A stretch of 17,182 nt of DNA from Thalassiosira profunda. Taxonomy: Eukaryota > Bacillariophyta > Thalassiosirophyceae > Thalassiosirales > Thalassiosiraceae. Positions 1 to 10,900 of this stretch are shown here, in pieces. Location of the stretch: NCBI GenBank assembly GCA_036939355.1, contig JALLAP010000480.1, positions 1 to 17,182 of the forward strand. The letters run 5' to 3'. The notes below the pieces were generated by a model. It did not search any database, was not told the origin of the DNA, and saw only the letters and a program-made list of their open reading frames with translations. The first letter of the stretch is position 1. The number at the start of each line of letters is the position of its first letter. Position numbers and translations under genes: made by a program.

Positions 1-525
1 TTTATCACCTTGCTAAAGGACATCATCATCGCCACAATACTGAGCGTCATAATACTGATGTTCCTCCTCTTCCTGGACCTCCGAAACGTCATCCACCTCC
101 GGTCCGCCCGCGGCCTCACCCACTCGGTCTTCAACATGCTCTCGGACCCGGAAACCGTCGCCTCCATCGAGGAGGACGTCGACCTGAAATTCGTACCCCA
201 AAAGCAATACGAAGAAATGAAGTGGGAGATCGGCTACCACGAAAAGGCCGTGGCGGAGATGATCAAGTACGGTTTGAGCAAATACGAAGCGGAGGCGGAG
301 GAGTACAAATCCGAGGAATGGCAGGAGGTGCGGAGGGAGCACGCCGTGGTGATGGAAAAGGCGCAGAAGCTTTGGTTCAGCAACTGGTGCGGGCACTGCA
401 ATTCGGGATCGAACAATTGCAACGCGCGGGTGCAGTACTTGAAGAATCAGTACAACACTCCCGAGTTGACGGCGAAGACCAGCTTGATGAAGAAGGGGAG
501 GTGCTTGTTAAATCCAGCAGGTTGA
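1..525 (+). CDS. Unrecognised membrane protein, 3' part, with Cys-rich C-terminal tail
   Basis: The frame is open from base 1 to the TGA at 523-525, giving 174 codons. The start lies outside the window: the first in-frame ATG (58-60) falls in the middle of a hydrophobic stretch, so it is unlikely to be the true start. What is visible is a single transmembrane helix (residues about 8-27 of the fragment). A charged, probably helical region rich in Glu, Lys and Tyr follows, and then a Cys cluster near the end with the spacing C-x2-C-x7-C and a further Cys about 40 residues on, close to the terminus. I do not recognise the family. The cluster could be a small metal-binding or disulfide-bonded module. 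The topology fits a bitopic membrane protein with a roughly 140-residue tail. The gene converges on the Nudix gene, only 69 bp away stop to stop. Seen: open frame, helix and Cys spacing. Function: unknown. Confidence 0.7.
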   Translation, partial: FITLLKDIIIATILSVIILMFLLFLDLRNVIHLRSARGLTHSVFNMLSDPETVASIEEDVDLKFVPQKQYEEMKWEIGYHEKAVAEMIKYGLSKYEAEAEEYKSEEWQEVRREHAVVMEKAQKLWFSNWCGHCNSGSNNCNARVQYLKNQYNTPELTAKTSLMKKGRCLLNPAG

Positions 526-594
526 GGGATGATTGGGAGAGTTGCAGGGGGGATGACAGGGACGATGTGTACGCCGCTGACGTTGGAAACACAT
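526..594. other. Short convergent spacer between two stop codons
   Basis: Only 69 bp separate the TGA of the left-hand membrane protein gene from the TAA of the Nudix gene on the other strand. Both 3' untranslated regions must therefore overlap or run into the neighbouring gene. No clear polyadenylation signal or hairpin was recognised. Confidence 0.6.
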
Positions 595-1611
595 TTAATA
601 TCTGCTGTTGACCGTCGTCTGATAATTGAGCTCCTTGGAATCCAATTTGTAATCATTCTTCGCCATCACCTCGTCCACGGCCTTTCTCCTCTTCAGAAAC
701 TCCCTCGTGAGCTTGGCAATTTCGGCATCGCCCCCGCCCTTCTCATCACACTCGTCCAGCTCTTGCAGCGCCTCCCCCGCGAGCATGCACCCCACGGCGT
801 ATTTGAGTGCGGGGTGGTAATTCCCCTCCAAGATCTCCGCCGGCAGCAGCCACTGGCTGTCGCAGTATTCCTCCTCGTCCACCACCACCTTCTTCGCCTC
901 GGCATCGTCCATCAATTGCACCCGGAAGCAAAACTGGGCGTCGGTCGTCCCGTGTTCCTTCGGCGCCTGCTCCCGCATCCCGAACGCAAAGGCCTGGGCG
1001 CACACGGCCGCGAATCGCTCCTTGGCAATGTCCAATCCCAGCTCGCGCTTGAGCAATCGCTGTCCGCTTTCCACCGGCGTCTCCCCCGGGAACATCCGCC
1101 CTCCCACTGTCCGTGCATTAATTTGAGCACGTCATGTGTGCATATATCATGTGTGCATATTGTATATCAGTGAACATTTGGTTCACGTCAGAGCAAAGCA
1201 CATCGATACATGTGCATCAATATATTTACTCACTGAACCACCAATCCGGCTGGGGCTGGACGCACCGCTTCCCGGCGAAGATGCGGGTGCCCTCCGGGTT
1301 CAGGAGGAGGACGTCCGTGCAGCCCTTGACGAGGTTGTCGAGGGCGACTCCGTACTGGTCGTCGGGGAGGAACCTGTGTGGATGCACGGGATATTTGCAA
1401 TGCATGGTGAGGTGGGTGTGAAGCGCAATTGCAAGACACAAATGGGTGAATGAGGCGAGGAGAGAAAGGGTGCATCCATCACGCAGCAGCCAATGACCGC
1501 GAAAGCAGCACAACATGCGTGCACACATGTGTCCATTGCAATGCCATCCACTCACGTCCGTCGAGACGTGAACGTCCCCGTCTCGTGAAAGGGTATGCCG
1601 GATTGAAACAT
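595..1611 (-). CDS. Nudix hydrolase resembling GDP-mannose mannosyl hydrolase, three exons
   Basis: The exons on the minus strand are 1611-1556, 1373-1234 and 1106-595, joined by introns 1555-1374 (182 bp) and 1233-1107 (127 bp). Both introns have GTGAGT donors and CAG acceptors. The second junction creates WWFMGGRMFPGE, and the product is 235 residues. The Nudix box runs from about residue 68 to 90: G68, E74 seven positions later-family style, R82 and E87 are present. However, the usual RE pair reads RL and the usual EE pair reads RE. Bacterial GDP-mannose mannosyl hydrolase (Gmm) has the same kind of altered box, and its YWF-PGGR region matches. A His at about 163 (NYHPALKY) aligns with the loop that carries the proposed base in Gmm. 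The inferred activity is hydrolysis of a GDP-hexose to the sugar and GDP. About 50 extra charged residues follow the domain. ATG 1626 is an alternative start giving five more residues. The Nudix fold is nearly certain; the substrate is not. Confidence 0.85.
1107..1233 (-). other. Intron 2 of the Nudix gene
   Basis: This is a 127 bp phase 1 intron with donor GTGAGT (1233-1228) and acceptor CAG (1109-1107). Splicing joins a final A to TG and restores Met inside the Nudix signature. It is AT-richer than the exons. It contains a tandem pair of a 14-mer ending GTGTGCATAT (+ strand 1132-1145 and 1147-1160). Confidence 0.8.
1132..1160. repeat. Tandem 14-mer TCATGTGTGCATAT, two copies, in an intron
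   Basis: Copies at 1132-1145 and 1147-1160 are identical and separated by one base. The core ATGTGTGCATAT also occurs at 13830-13841 in an intron of the secreted protein gene. Relative to transcription the orientation is reversed in this gene. Confidence 0.7.
1374..1555 (-). other. Intron 1 of the Nudix gene
   Basis: This is a 182 bp phase 2 intron with donor GTGAGT (1555-1550) and acceptor CACACAG ending at 1374. Joining AC to G gives Thr and runs directly into FLPDDQYG, the start of the Nudix domain. Nothing else was recognised in it. Confidence 0.75.
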
Positions 1612-1933
1612 TGCGGCCGGGTACATACAAAAGGGCGTGGCAGGGTCAAGGAGGTTTGCTCGCTTTGGTTGGCTTTGGGCTTTCGATCGACCCCAAATTG
1701 CACTGGCCAACCCCCGACCGAGTGGATAAGAGGTCCCCAAAAGGGTTTGCTTATTACACATCATTAAGAAGGTCTGCGGGCCATTCCATTATTGTGGACA
1801 CTAATCCGCAAAAAAGTGGGTTGGACACTAATACTGCTCGTATCTTTTGTTGCGAAAAGACAACTTGACAGCATCGGCCTGCCCTGCGCCAACAACGGCG
1901 GCGTCCAGCGGCCTTGGGACAGAGGAGCAGACC
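1612..1933. promoter_or_regulatory. Divergent promoter region between the Nudix and ubiquitin protease genes
   Basis: These 322 bp lie between the ATG of the Nudix gene (-) and the ATG of the ubiquitin protease gene (+). The region must hold both promoters and 5' untranslated regions. The only distinct structure seen is a direct repeat of TGGACACTAAT at 1795-1805 and 1822-1832. No convincing TATA box was identified. Part of the right side (from about 1880) is GC-rich and probably 5' UTR of the protease gene. Confidence 0.55.
1795..1832. repeat. Direct repeat TGGACACTAAT, two copies 27 bp apart
   Basis: Two exact 11-bp copies (1795-1805, 1822-1832) are separated by an A-rich spacer. They lie about 100-140 bp upstream of the protease ATG and about 190 bp upstream of the Nudix ATG. 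Their position in a divergent promoter suggests a transcription factor site, but I do not recognise the motif. Confidence 0.5.
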
Positions 1934-4900
1934 ATGGACGGGGCACCCGGCGGCGGTCCCCCGCCCCCGCCGCCCCCCCTCGGCCGTCCCGACAACGGCC
2001 GCGGCGGTCCGCCGGCGGCGGAGCACCAGCAGAACGGGGACGTCCCCGACCAGAATGGAAACGGGGGGAGCCGCCCCCTGGGGCCGCAGCCCGCGCCGCA
2101 GCAGGGACCGCAGATGATCGGACCCCAGCCCCAACCGCAAATTGGGCCGCAGCAGGAGGTGCTCGATCCGGCGGAGGCGGAGCGGCGGCAGCACGCCAAA
2201 TTGTGGGACGGCGTGGCCCATAATTTGAAGGCAAACTCGAATGGTGAGTTCCGAGCATTCCGTCCCCGTTCCCATGCCTCGTCCCTGGGTTTATTTGGAG
2301 AGCATAATGGCGGTCCATTATTATTTAGCTCATGGACAGGAGGGCATTTCTTTTGCATCTCGGATGCATGTTTGTGGGCTGATGCGCACATCTTATGAGC
2401 GTCATCAGATTTTGAGCTGGCATTGCCTCATGGGGGATAAAGGCTTTGCAATTGGATTTTATTTGTTCATGTAGTATAGGGGATCTGTCGTTCAGCTGAC
2501 ACATCGTTGGGGGCCACGGGCGTCGGGCGGCCTTAGAATGATACCCTTGTCTTTGGATCATTGGTCCTTATTTTTACTGCTCATACTTGCAACCCATCGC
2601 ACATGATTTCTAATCCACCCTCCATGTCCATCCCACCCCCATGCACAGTCGTTTGGGTCAAGGCCGTCGACTCCCTGGAGCTGGCCCGGAAATGCCTCCT
2701 CGCCGACCCGCCCTCCCCGGAGGCCCGGCGCTTCGTGGACGACCACATGTTCCAAATCGTCAACATATTGTTGGATCAGCGCCCCAACATCGGCGACATG
2801 GAGCGGGAATGCGTCGACAAGAGCCTCCGTTGCGCGCTGGCGATCATCAAGGACGATCTGGAGCGGTGTGCGGATGCTAGTGCGGAGGGGACGGGCGGGG
2901 GAGAAGGAGGGGAGGGGAAGGAACACGACGCCAACTCCCCCGCCGTCAGCCCCACCCTCAATGTCCTGGGGTCCATTTTCTGCAAAAACAAATCGCTGTA
3001 CAGGCACGTGCAGTGGGGAAGATCCGGAAATCAGAACGAGACGCGGGGACACCTGATCTTGGCCTTCCGTCGAATGCGGGGCATGCAGGCGCTGGGGCGC
3101 TACCTCGGAGATCGGGCGGGGACGACGTCCTTCCCCTCGATGGAGATCGCCAAAGAAATTCTCGGGGCGGCGGTCGAGCTGATCCCTTCCTCCTCTGGGG
3201 GGAGCACCAGTGGCGGCAATGGGCAGGGGGAGACCGACTCCCAGGCGTCGAAGCGCGCGGCCCTTCGTGCCGAGGTCCGGTCCCTCGCCAAAGCTGTGAT
3301 GGAGCACCTCCTCTTGCTGGACGAGCGATCCCTCAAAACGATGAACGTCGAAACCATCAAGCAATCGCGCAGATTCCTCCATCGGATTCACAACAAACTC
3401 GCCGACGTCAACAACGGGGGCGGCGTCGAGGCATACGGCTCCTTCTACGAGTGGACGCGCGCCCTGGCGTTGAAATTGATCACCTCCCAGAGCCTGCCCC
3501 TCAAACTGTTCGGGTGGGACACGGTGGGCGACATCATTGGGGAGAGTTCGCGGTTGGCCCCCGCGCCGCGGGCGTTCAAAGTGTCTGGGGCGGGGAGCAG
3601 TTTCGTGGATGGACTGTACGAGTTCGATGCCAAGCGCATGACGAGCAGGGGCTACGCCAAGTCCGGCGTGGAGCCGCAGTACCACCTGACGTTGCCTCCG
3701 AATATGGTGGATGCGGAAGGAAATCCCGTGCCGGCGGCCGGGAAGACCCTCACTCTTTTTCGGTGCACGATGCGCTCCCAGCACAAGTGGTGGTTCCTCT
3801 CGATTCCCGACCCAGACCAGCCTGGTACAGACAAGGATGTGGATTACTACCAGCACAAGTCGACGAAGGAACAGGAGGCTGTGCCCTCTGCGAGTGGATG
3901 GCTGACGTGTAAGGCCGGCGCGGATCCTCCACCAAGGTTGGAGGCGGTGGGCAAGTTGGTCCCTGAAGGGGAGGAGGAGAACACGCTGGAGCACCAATTG
4001 GCGCGGTGGGCGATCGAAAATGAGGTCATCGAGAAGGAAGTGTTGGGGGACGGGACGCACAGGGAGGTGGTGAGCCGGAGCGGGGGATTGATCCAGTTTC
4101 TGGCGAAGATGTGCAACGACACTTCTGCCGCGGGAGGAGACGCCACCTCCATGGACGATGGCTGCAACAAGTACTGCCTGCAGGCGTCCCACTTGCTCCT
4201 GGCGTGGCGGACGTGCACCGACGGCGCTGACGCAGCCGTCTCGGCCCAGGTCCAACGGCTGCTGGTGTCGATCTTGCCCTCACTCTCGGCCTCGCTCGCC
4301 GTGCCTCTAATTGAGTGCGTGCGCGGCTCGCTGGAGACGGCGACTGCGAGCCAATCGCCGCAGCCTGGCGGCATACCACCCTCGAGCTCGAACCTCTCCC
4401 TGAGCGGAGAGGGCAAGGGAGGCGGCGTCGGCCGGAGCGACCACTTCATGGAGGTCTCGGAGTTTTGCCGCGTCATTGCCGAGACCATGCCAACCAATGG
4501 TGGGGACAAGGGCAAAGGCAAAGCAGAGGAAAGCGAGGGCCAGTCCGCCGTAAGAGAGGCCATCCTCTCTCTCCAGTGGGCAGTGCTTTCCCACCCCCGC
4601 TCCCGGTACCTCAAATCGTACGAGTCGATCAAGAATTACGTCGCGTCCGAGATTCAGGGAACCGACGCCATGACGGGAAGGTTGCGTAATCGATTCCTCT
4701 CGGACTGCCGCACGATGATTGCAAAGAACGCGTCCCTGACAGGCGGCGCCAGCACTGGCGGCGATGCCATCGTCGATGAGAACCACGCGCTTCACGCAGT
4801 GCAGCTGGCCAAGTTCCTTATGGAGGGGTATCCCCGCGAGGAGATGGAGGCCCTGGTGGCCTTCGACCCAGCCGAGAAGGAGGCACACTTGCCCACGTTA

Positions 4901-7900
4901 TTGTACAGAGAGTTATTGAGCTACATGGAGCGGAGGGGAAGGATGGCCACGATGCCGCCAATGAGGAAGGTGCGTTGGTGATGTTTGGGGTTTGATTTGC
5001 TGTGATGTGACATGCCAATCCGACTTGTCCACCTGATTTTCTTGACCTCAGCCATCGTCGACAAGCATCGCGCCGGAGTTCAACCACGCACAAGCCCTCG
5101 CAGCTCGCCTACAGATACTGCGCTTTGTTTACGGCCTCACTCCCACCAAACCAGTCTCCTTGGACTCTGCCGGAGCAGCGCCCAGTGATGCTGACGTTGG
5201 CAATGTGACCAAACTCTCCCCCGCGCAGCTTGAGGGAACGAAGCTCTCGACGGACCACCTTTCTCGCCTGTGGAAGCTCTGCGTGTCTCCGCCGGACCGC
5301 GAAGCCATCATGACGTTCCTGGCCAACAGCAGCAGGGCGGACGGAGGCAAGCCGGCCCTCCGGGAGGAGAACGCCATGCACAAAATCGACCGGCTGCACG
5401 CCGCCTTCGTCGACAACGCCTACGTTTTCGAACACCTGTTCTGCGCCGCTGATGGGTTGGGGTGGGAGCATTTGGGAGAGGTGGCATTCGCTAGCTTCCA
5501 GAGCTTCGATGCCGGGTCGGCGAGGGGGAGCGAGCGCACCACGGACGCCCTATGGAACATCTCTCTCACCTCGGGCAACGATGCGGTGGCGGGCCGGGCC
5601 ATGAACGATTTATTGAGCGTTTACAATGCCCCTGCCTCTCCTGTCAGTGGCGGCGCGGCGACTGCGGATGGCGAAGGAGCAAAGCCCAAGAGCTCCAACC
5701 AATTCTCACAACGCATCTTTGCCTGTCTCGTGCAAGTGAAGGAAGGCCTCCAGAAGGGCGAGCGCTCCTCGGAACGGAAGGCAGAGCGCTGCATCCGCAT
5801 CCTCAGCGCAGCAATCGAGCAATGCAACAGTCTGGGTGGAAGCGCGTCCATGGTAGCCAAACGGCTTGCAAGCTTGCAGCAGAGTGGAGGGAAGGACGTT
5901 GAGGCGTACTTGGACCTGGTCCCCCATGGGATGCGAGGCTTGTTCTCGTGCGAATCTGTCTCGATCGTTGCCCGGATCATGCCGCGTGGGTTCCAAGGCG
6001 ACGGCGAAAAGGGCGGAAACGCCTCGCTCAAAACACAGCCTGAGCGTTTCTCCATACAAGCCCATCCGCTGCAGACGCTTGCATCCATCAAGCGCTGCAT
6101 CGCTCAGCACTGCAACCATGAGGAGGAGAAGATCAAGTTGACTGGGATGACCGGTCGCCGGACCGTCTCTCCAGGGGGTAATGGCGCCATTGGACCTGCG
6201 CCCACAGGAGCCGGTTGGAATTCCTCTTCTAATGATCCCACCCGGGCCCACCTTGCAACTCTCCCGGATCACACGCTGGCCGCTGACGTTGGTATTACAG
6301 AGGGGAGCGAGATCATTGCTTTGTTGAGCGACAAGCCTACGAACAACACCAACAACGACAACACTGCTGCAACTACCAACGGTGGAATAGTGAACCTGAT
6401 TCCTGGCGAGGCGAAGGAACAGCCCAAAGAAGAGCCAGCCCAGCCCAAGGCCCCGTCTTCTCTAGACCTTACCAGCCTGTTCTCCCAAAACGGACCTGGC
6501 GGCTCGTCGGACCTCTTCTTTGACACGTTGATTTCTGTCTTGGAATCCCTCCCTCCTGCCACTGTTGTGCGAGTCGAAGACAGTAGTGGAACCCAGGGAG
6601 TGGGAACAAAGAAAGGTCGCGCAGACACTCACTCGTTGGTCTGGGATCTGCTGTTGGCCATGCCAACCAATTCGGGCGTGATTGCCAACGTCCATGCTGC
6701 TGCAGGAAAGAGCGCCAACAGCGCGAAGGACGGCATGGCAGTGGGCCCCATTTCCGTTGACTGGGGCTCTCTCCTTGATTCTCATCACTTCGAACGCTCC
6801 GTCTATGTGATGCAAATCCTTGACTCTTTCCTCCGACCTGCGCCTGTGATATTCTCTTGCCTTGAAGCTGATGCGACCCAGGCGCTATCCAGCCGCATGT
6901 CGACGGTGTCTGCCAATTTTCGGACAGCGTTCATCGAGAGCGGGGGGTTCGAAGCTGTGCTGAAACTTTTCATTGAGAGCGGCAAGGGGGCATCGAAGAC
7001 GAACAAGATGGGGAACGAGTTTGCGCTGCGCATCATCAAACGGGGCTTCTTCACGACAAGCGACACCGGGGAAGAACTCTCCGAGGAAGGGCAACGTATG
7101 ATCAACTCGTTTGCCACCTCGAGCGCGTGCGCTTCCTTCCTCCGCAGCTTGGTGGCGGTCGTCATCGAGGATAACAACGCCTCTGACGACGCCATAATGA
7201 GGGTGCTTCAGCTGACGCGTATGATGCTGGAGTCGGGTGGGGCGAGCGTCACTACCAGCTTTACGTCGCTGCCAGACAACGCTGCAGAAAGGTTCCTTAC
7301 GTCCCTGCTACTGTGGAAGAGCTCTACTGACTCGCATGGTGGCATTACTGCCAGCGGCGTCCGGTCTTCGAAAAGGATTCGAACCGGCACTGAGGAAATG
7401 ATCCTGGCCGTGCCGACAGTCTCCTCGTCGGCGATTCCCTGGCTCATCGAAAGTTTGGAGGGCATAGACCCCGCCACCGATGGATCGGACGAGTTCTTCT
7501 CTGTCCTGCTGAAGCTTGTCTTGGCCTCGTCCACGAATATGGCTGAGAATGCCTCGCTGCTGCGGCAGCTTGGAATGGCCGTCTGCGTCAAGCTCGCAGC
7601 GTACCCCCGCCCTGATGGGGACACAGCTGCAAGCAACGACGAGCACTCCACAGGAATTCTCTGCGGGTGCCTGAAGCTCCTCATCGCGCTAGTGAAAGCC
7701 AACGGAAGTCACCAAGAAGGATTGCTGGTTGAGGGCTCTCAGCACATATTGCAATCCCTCTCGATCTCGCCTTGGTCGGGCGAAGTTCTGCACAGCGATT
7801 TGAGCGCCAACGATAAATCCTTACTCGACCTCATGGGCTTGGTGTTCGATGGATTCCTGTCCGGGGTGCCGTCCATATGCTCTGACGAAGAATCGCGCAG

Positions 7901-10900
7901 ACTGGCCTTCCAAGTCATCTGTGCGGCGGCGCAGACCTGCCACGGCGGGCTGGGGTATGGCATTCTGTCGTCCAAAATCAACGGCATCATCTCCAACGTG
8001 GCGCCCACGCTCAGGCATCGATGGGGCCAAAACATCAGCGTCGACGATGGGCAAACTCTCTCGTCCCGAAATGCCAACAAGTCGGTCAGGTACTCAGGCC
8101 TGAAGAATCAGGGGTGCACATGCTACATGAATTCGGTCCTGCAGCAACTCTTCATGATGCCTGCGCTGCGCGAGAAGATCTGTTCTGCCGAGCTGCCAAC
8201 CCTCATCCGCTCTGCCGGAGTCGCTGCCGCAGCCACTGGAAAGGGCGGCGAGTCCCTTGTGGGCAAGAAGATTCGTGTGCACTGGGAGAATGGCAACAAG
8301 TACGACGCCGTTGTGGAAGCGTACAACGAAAAGACGGGGATGCACCGGATCAACTACTGCATGGTGCACCTTGCCGGCCAGGTCGGGCGTCACCCTCAGC
8401 AGCAGCAGCAAGCCACTGATGTCAGTTCATTGCCCAGGGATTTGCCGGAGGAGTACATTTTGAGCGAGGGCCGCCCGGGAAAGGAGACTGGCGCCTTTGA
8501 GATTGCAACCGACGCCCCTGTGGAAGAAGGGAAAGAGCCGGATTCGCAGGAGTCGTCGTCCTCGATCAAAGAGACACCGGACGAGGCAGCCTCGCGCCTC
8601 CTCCTAGAGGAGGTCCAGCGAACCTTCGTCAACCTTTCATCGGCTGCCAAATCCCGCAATTGCTACGATCCTCGCTCCCTCGTCGAGGCCTCGCACTGCC
8701 TCAAGCTCGAGTTCGACGTGTGGCAGCAGAACGACGCCAGCGAGTTCGCCACGAAGCTGCTTGATAGGCTAGAGATCAGCCTGAAGAAGTGGAGCCCAGT
8801 TCACTTTCGTTATCTGGGGCACACGTTTGGAATGAAGAAGGTCGTTCAGAAGATCTGCAGGGAATGCGGGCTGAAGGTGAGTGTACATTGCTTGCAGTTG
8901 TTGTTTCGAAGTCAGCTTGTGTCTCATATCCTTGCTCAACTTGTTGTGCCCTGCATTCGTTTCTACGCACAGTCCAACCGCGAAGAGGATCTGATGAACA
9001 TCGACTGTCAAATACGCAACATCTCCTCCATCGACGAGGCCCTTTCGGGCATGTGCGAAGACGAGGTGATGGAGGGCGATAACAAAGTGACGTGCGATCA
9101 ATGCAAGGTCAAGACCAACACTGTGCTGCGAACGGCCATCAGTGCATTGCCAGACGTGCTGGTATTGAGCTTGAAAAGGTTCGATCTGGATTACACCACG
9201 TTCGAGACTGTCAAGCTGAACAACCGATGCGAGTTTGGAGAGTCGTTGAACATGAAGCAGTACACGCTGCAAGCCAAAGAAATATTGGAGGCTGCCGAGG
9301 CGAATGCCTCCAATGCGCGTGATGGTAACGGCGAGATGGAGGAGAGCAAGAGTGAAACGGGGTCAATGGAGGAAGGCTCCCTGATGGATGTGGAGGGGGC
9401 GGAGACTAAGGACGGGTCAACCCCTGGCCAGGGCGGCAACGAGGAGGACGAATTCGATCCCCTATCTGTGCTTCCAGACGAAGACTACGAATACCGCCTT
9501 GCTGGAGTGCTGGTGCACGCTGGTGTGGCCCAAGGCGGGCATTATTACAGCTTCATCAAGGAGCGGGGCGCTTTCTCCTCTACTCCAAGCGCCATCCCCA
9601 AGAGTACCTCTCACGGCACCAACCTCGGTGCCTCTAGTCACACCACCACCTCTTCTCGGGGCGCCTCTGCGCCACCAGGCGACAAGTGGTACCGATTCGA
9701 CGACGAGGATGTCACTCCATTCGATCCCAGCTCCATTGAGCAGGAATGCTTTGGTGGGACGGTGAAGAAGGAAACCAAGTATCCCAACGGACACGTCGAC
9801 TCACGAACTCACGATCGCATTGCCAACGCGCTGATGTTGTTCTATGAGAAAGTGAAGCCGCTGGAGTTCGACGACAGCAAAGAGGAGGATAAGGCGCCTC
9901 CTGCCAAAGCCGTGGCCAGTGTTGACGCTGCGAACGGGGATGCTACGATGGAGGAGGACTCCAAGCAGGAAGAGAATACTGTGCCCTCCGACCTCCCAAG
10001 ATCGAACGGCTATGACGTGTTTCTCCCTGAGGTCAAGAAGTCGAATTCCACCCATTCCTTGCAATCGTTCCTGCTGAAGGAAGAGTTCAGAGCGTTTGTC
10101 AAGGAACTCCTCGATCTCTGCAGTACGGGAAAGAAATCGAAGCAGGACCAAGACGGTGCCCAAGGTGACAGCATGGACATTACACCGACCGCATCTCCTA
10201 CCTCAGCAGATGACAGCGGATCCGCTCAGTGGCGAACCGACATCATACGCACAGCTCTGTCCTTCCTGTTCGACGTTCTGTTCCATTTGTCCCTCGAACG
10301 GAAACCCCTGGAGGAATGGTCCAAATCCTTGGCTGACATCTTTTCCAGCTCTCCCGATATCACATCCATGTTTGTCGGTGATTTGGCCAGGAGGACTCGC
10401 TCAGTTTGCGACAACTGGATCCGGGCCTACACGATGGAGTGTCCCGAGGAAGGCTCGAGGAGGACGGCAGTGCAAATATTCGCCTCTGCCATCACCTCAT
10501 TGCTTCACAAGCCCTCTGAACAAACACTCCTCCAGAACTGGACAGCTTCCTGGTCTTCCCAGGCCGCAGAGTACGAGCAGTTGATCCGACAGCAGAAGAC
10601 GGTAGGCGCCATGCCCACTCGGTTGGAAGCTCCCAATGCTCGCTCATTGGAGGAGGTTGCCAATGTTGGAGCGACCGCCTCGAGCGTCGGAATCGTGCTG
10701 TCGTTTTTGTCAGAGCTGATCGAGGTCAGTCTCCGGTACACTCAGGGCAACATTGACCTCTGCCTTTTCGTCCGCGAGCTGGCTAGAGTCGGTGCCGACA
10801 CCGGCGATGGCAGAGCCCCACCACATTCCTCTGAAGGAAAACTGCTGCGCGATGCCATGGTCGCAGCGCAGTTCATCCCACGCCTTACCTGTCTCGAAAC

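Noticed and set aside
595..1107. Nudix gene as a single exon starting at GTG 1107
   Set aside because: GTG is the end of the intron acceptor. The two upstream exons supply the first strands of the Nudix domain and splice in correct phases.
2561..2648. Protease gene starting at an ATG just upstream of exon 2
   Set aside because: The in-frame ATGs here fall in the 3' part of intron 1, whose acceptor ACAG at 2648 joins exon 1, which has a strong Kozak ATG and a donor in matching phase.
2558..4255. A 565-codon open frame on the minus strand
   Set aside because: It lies antisense to exon 2 of the protease, is rich in Arg, Pro and Gly as expected of a GC-rich shadow frame, and shows no domain.
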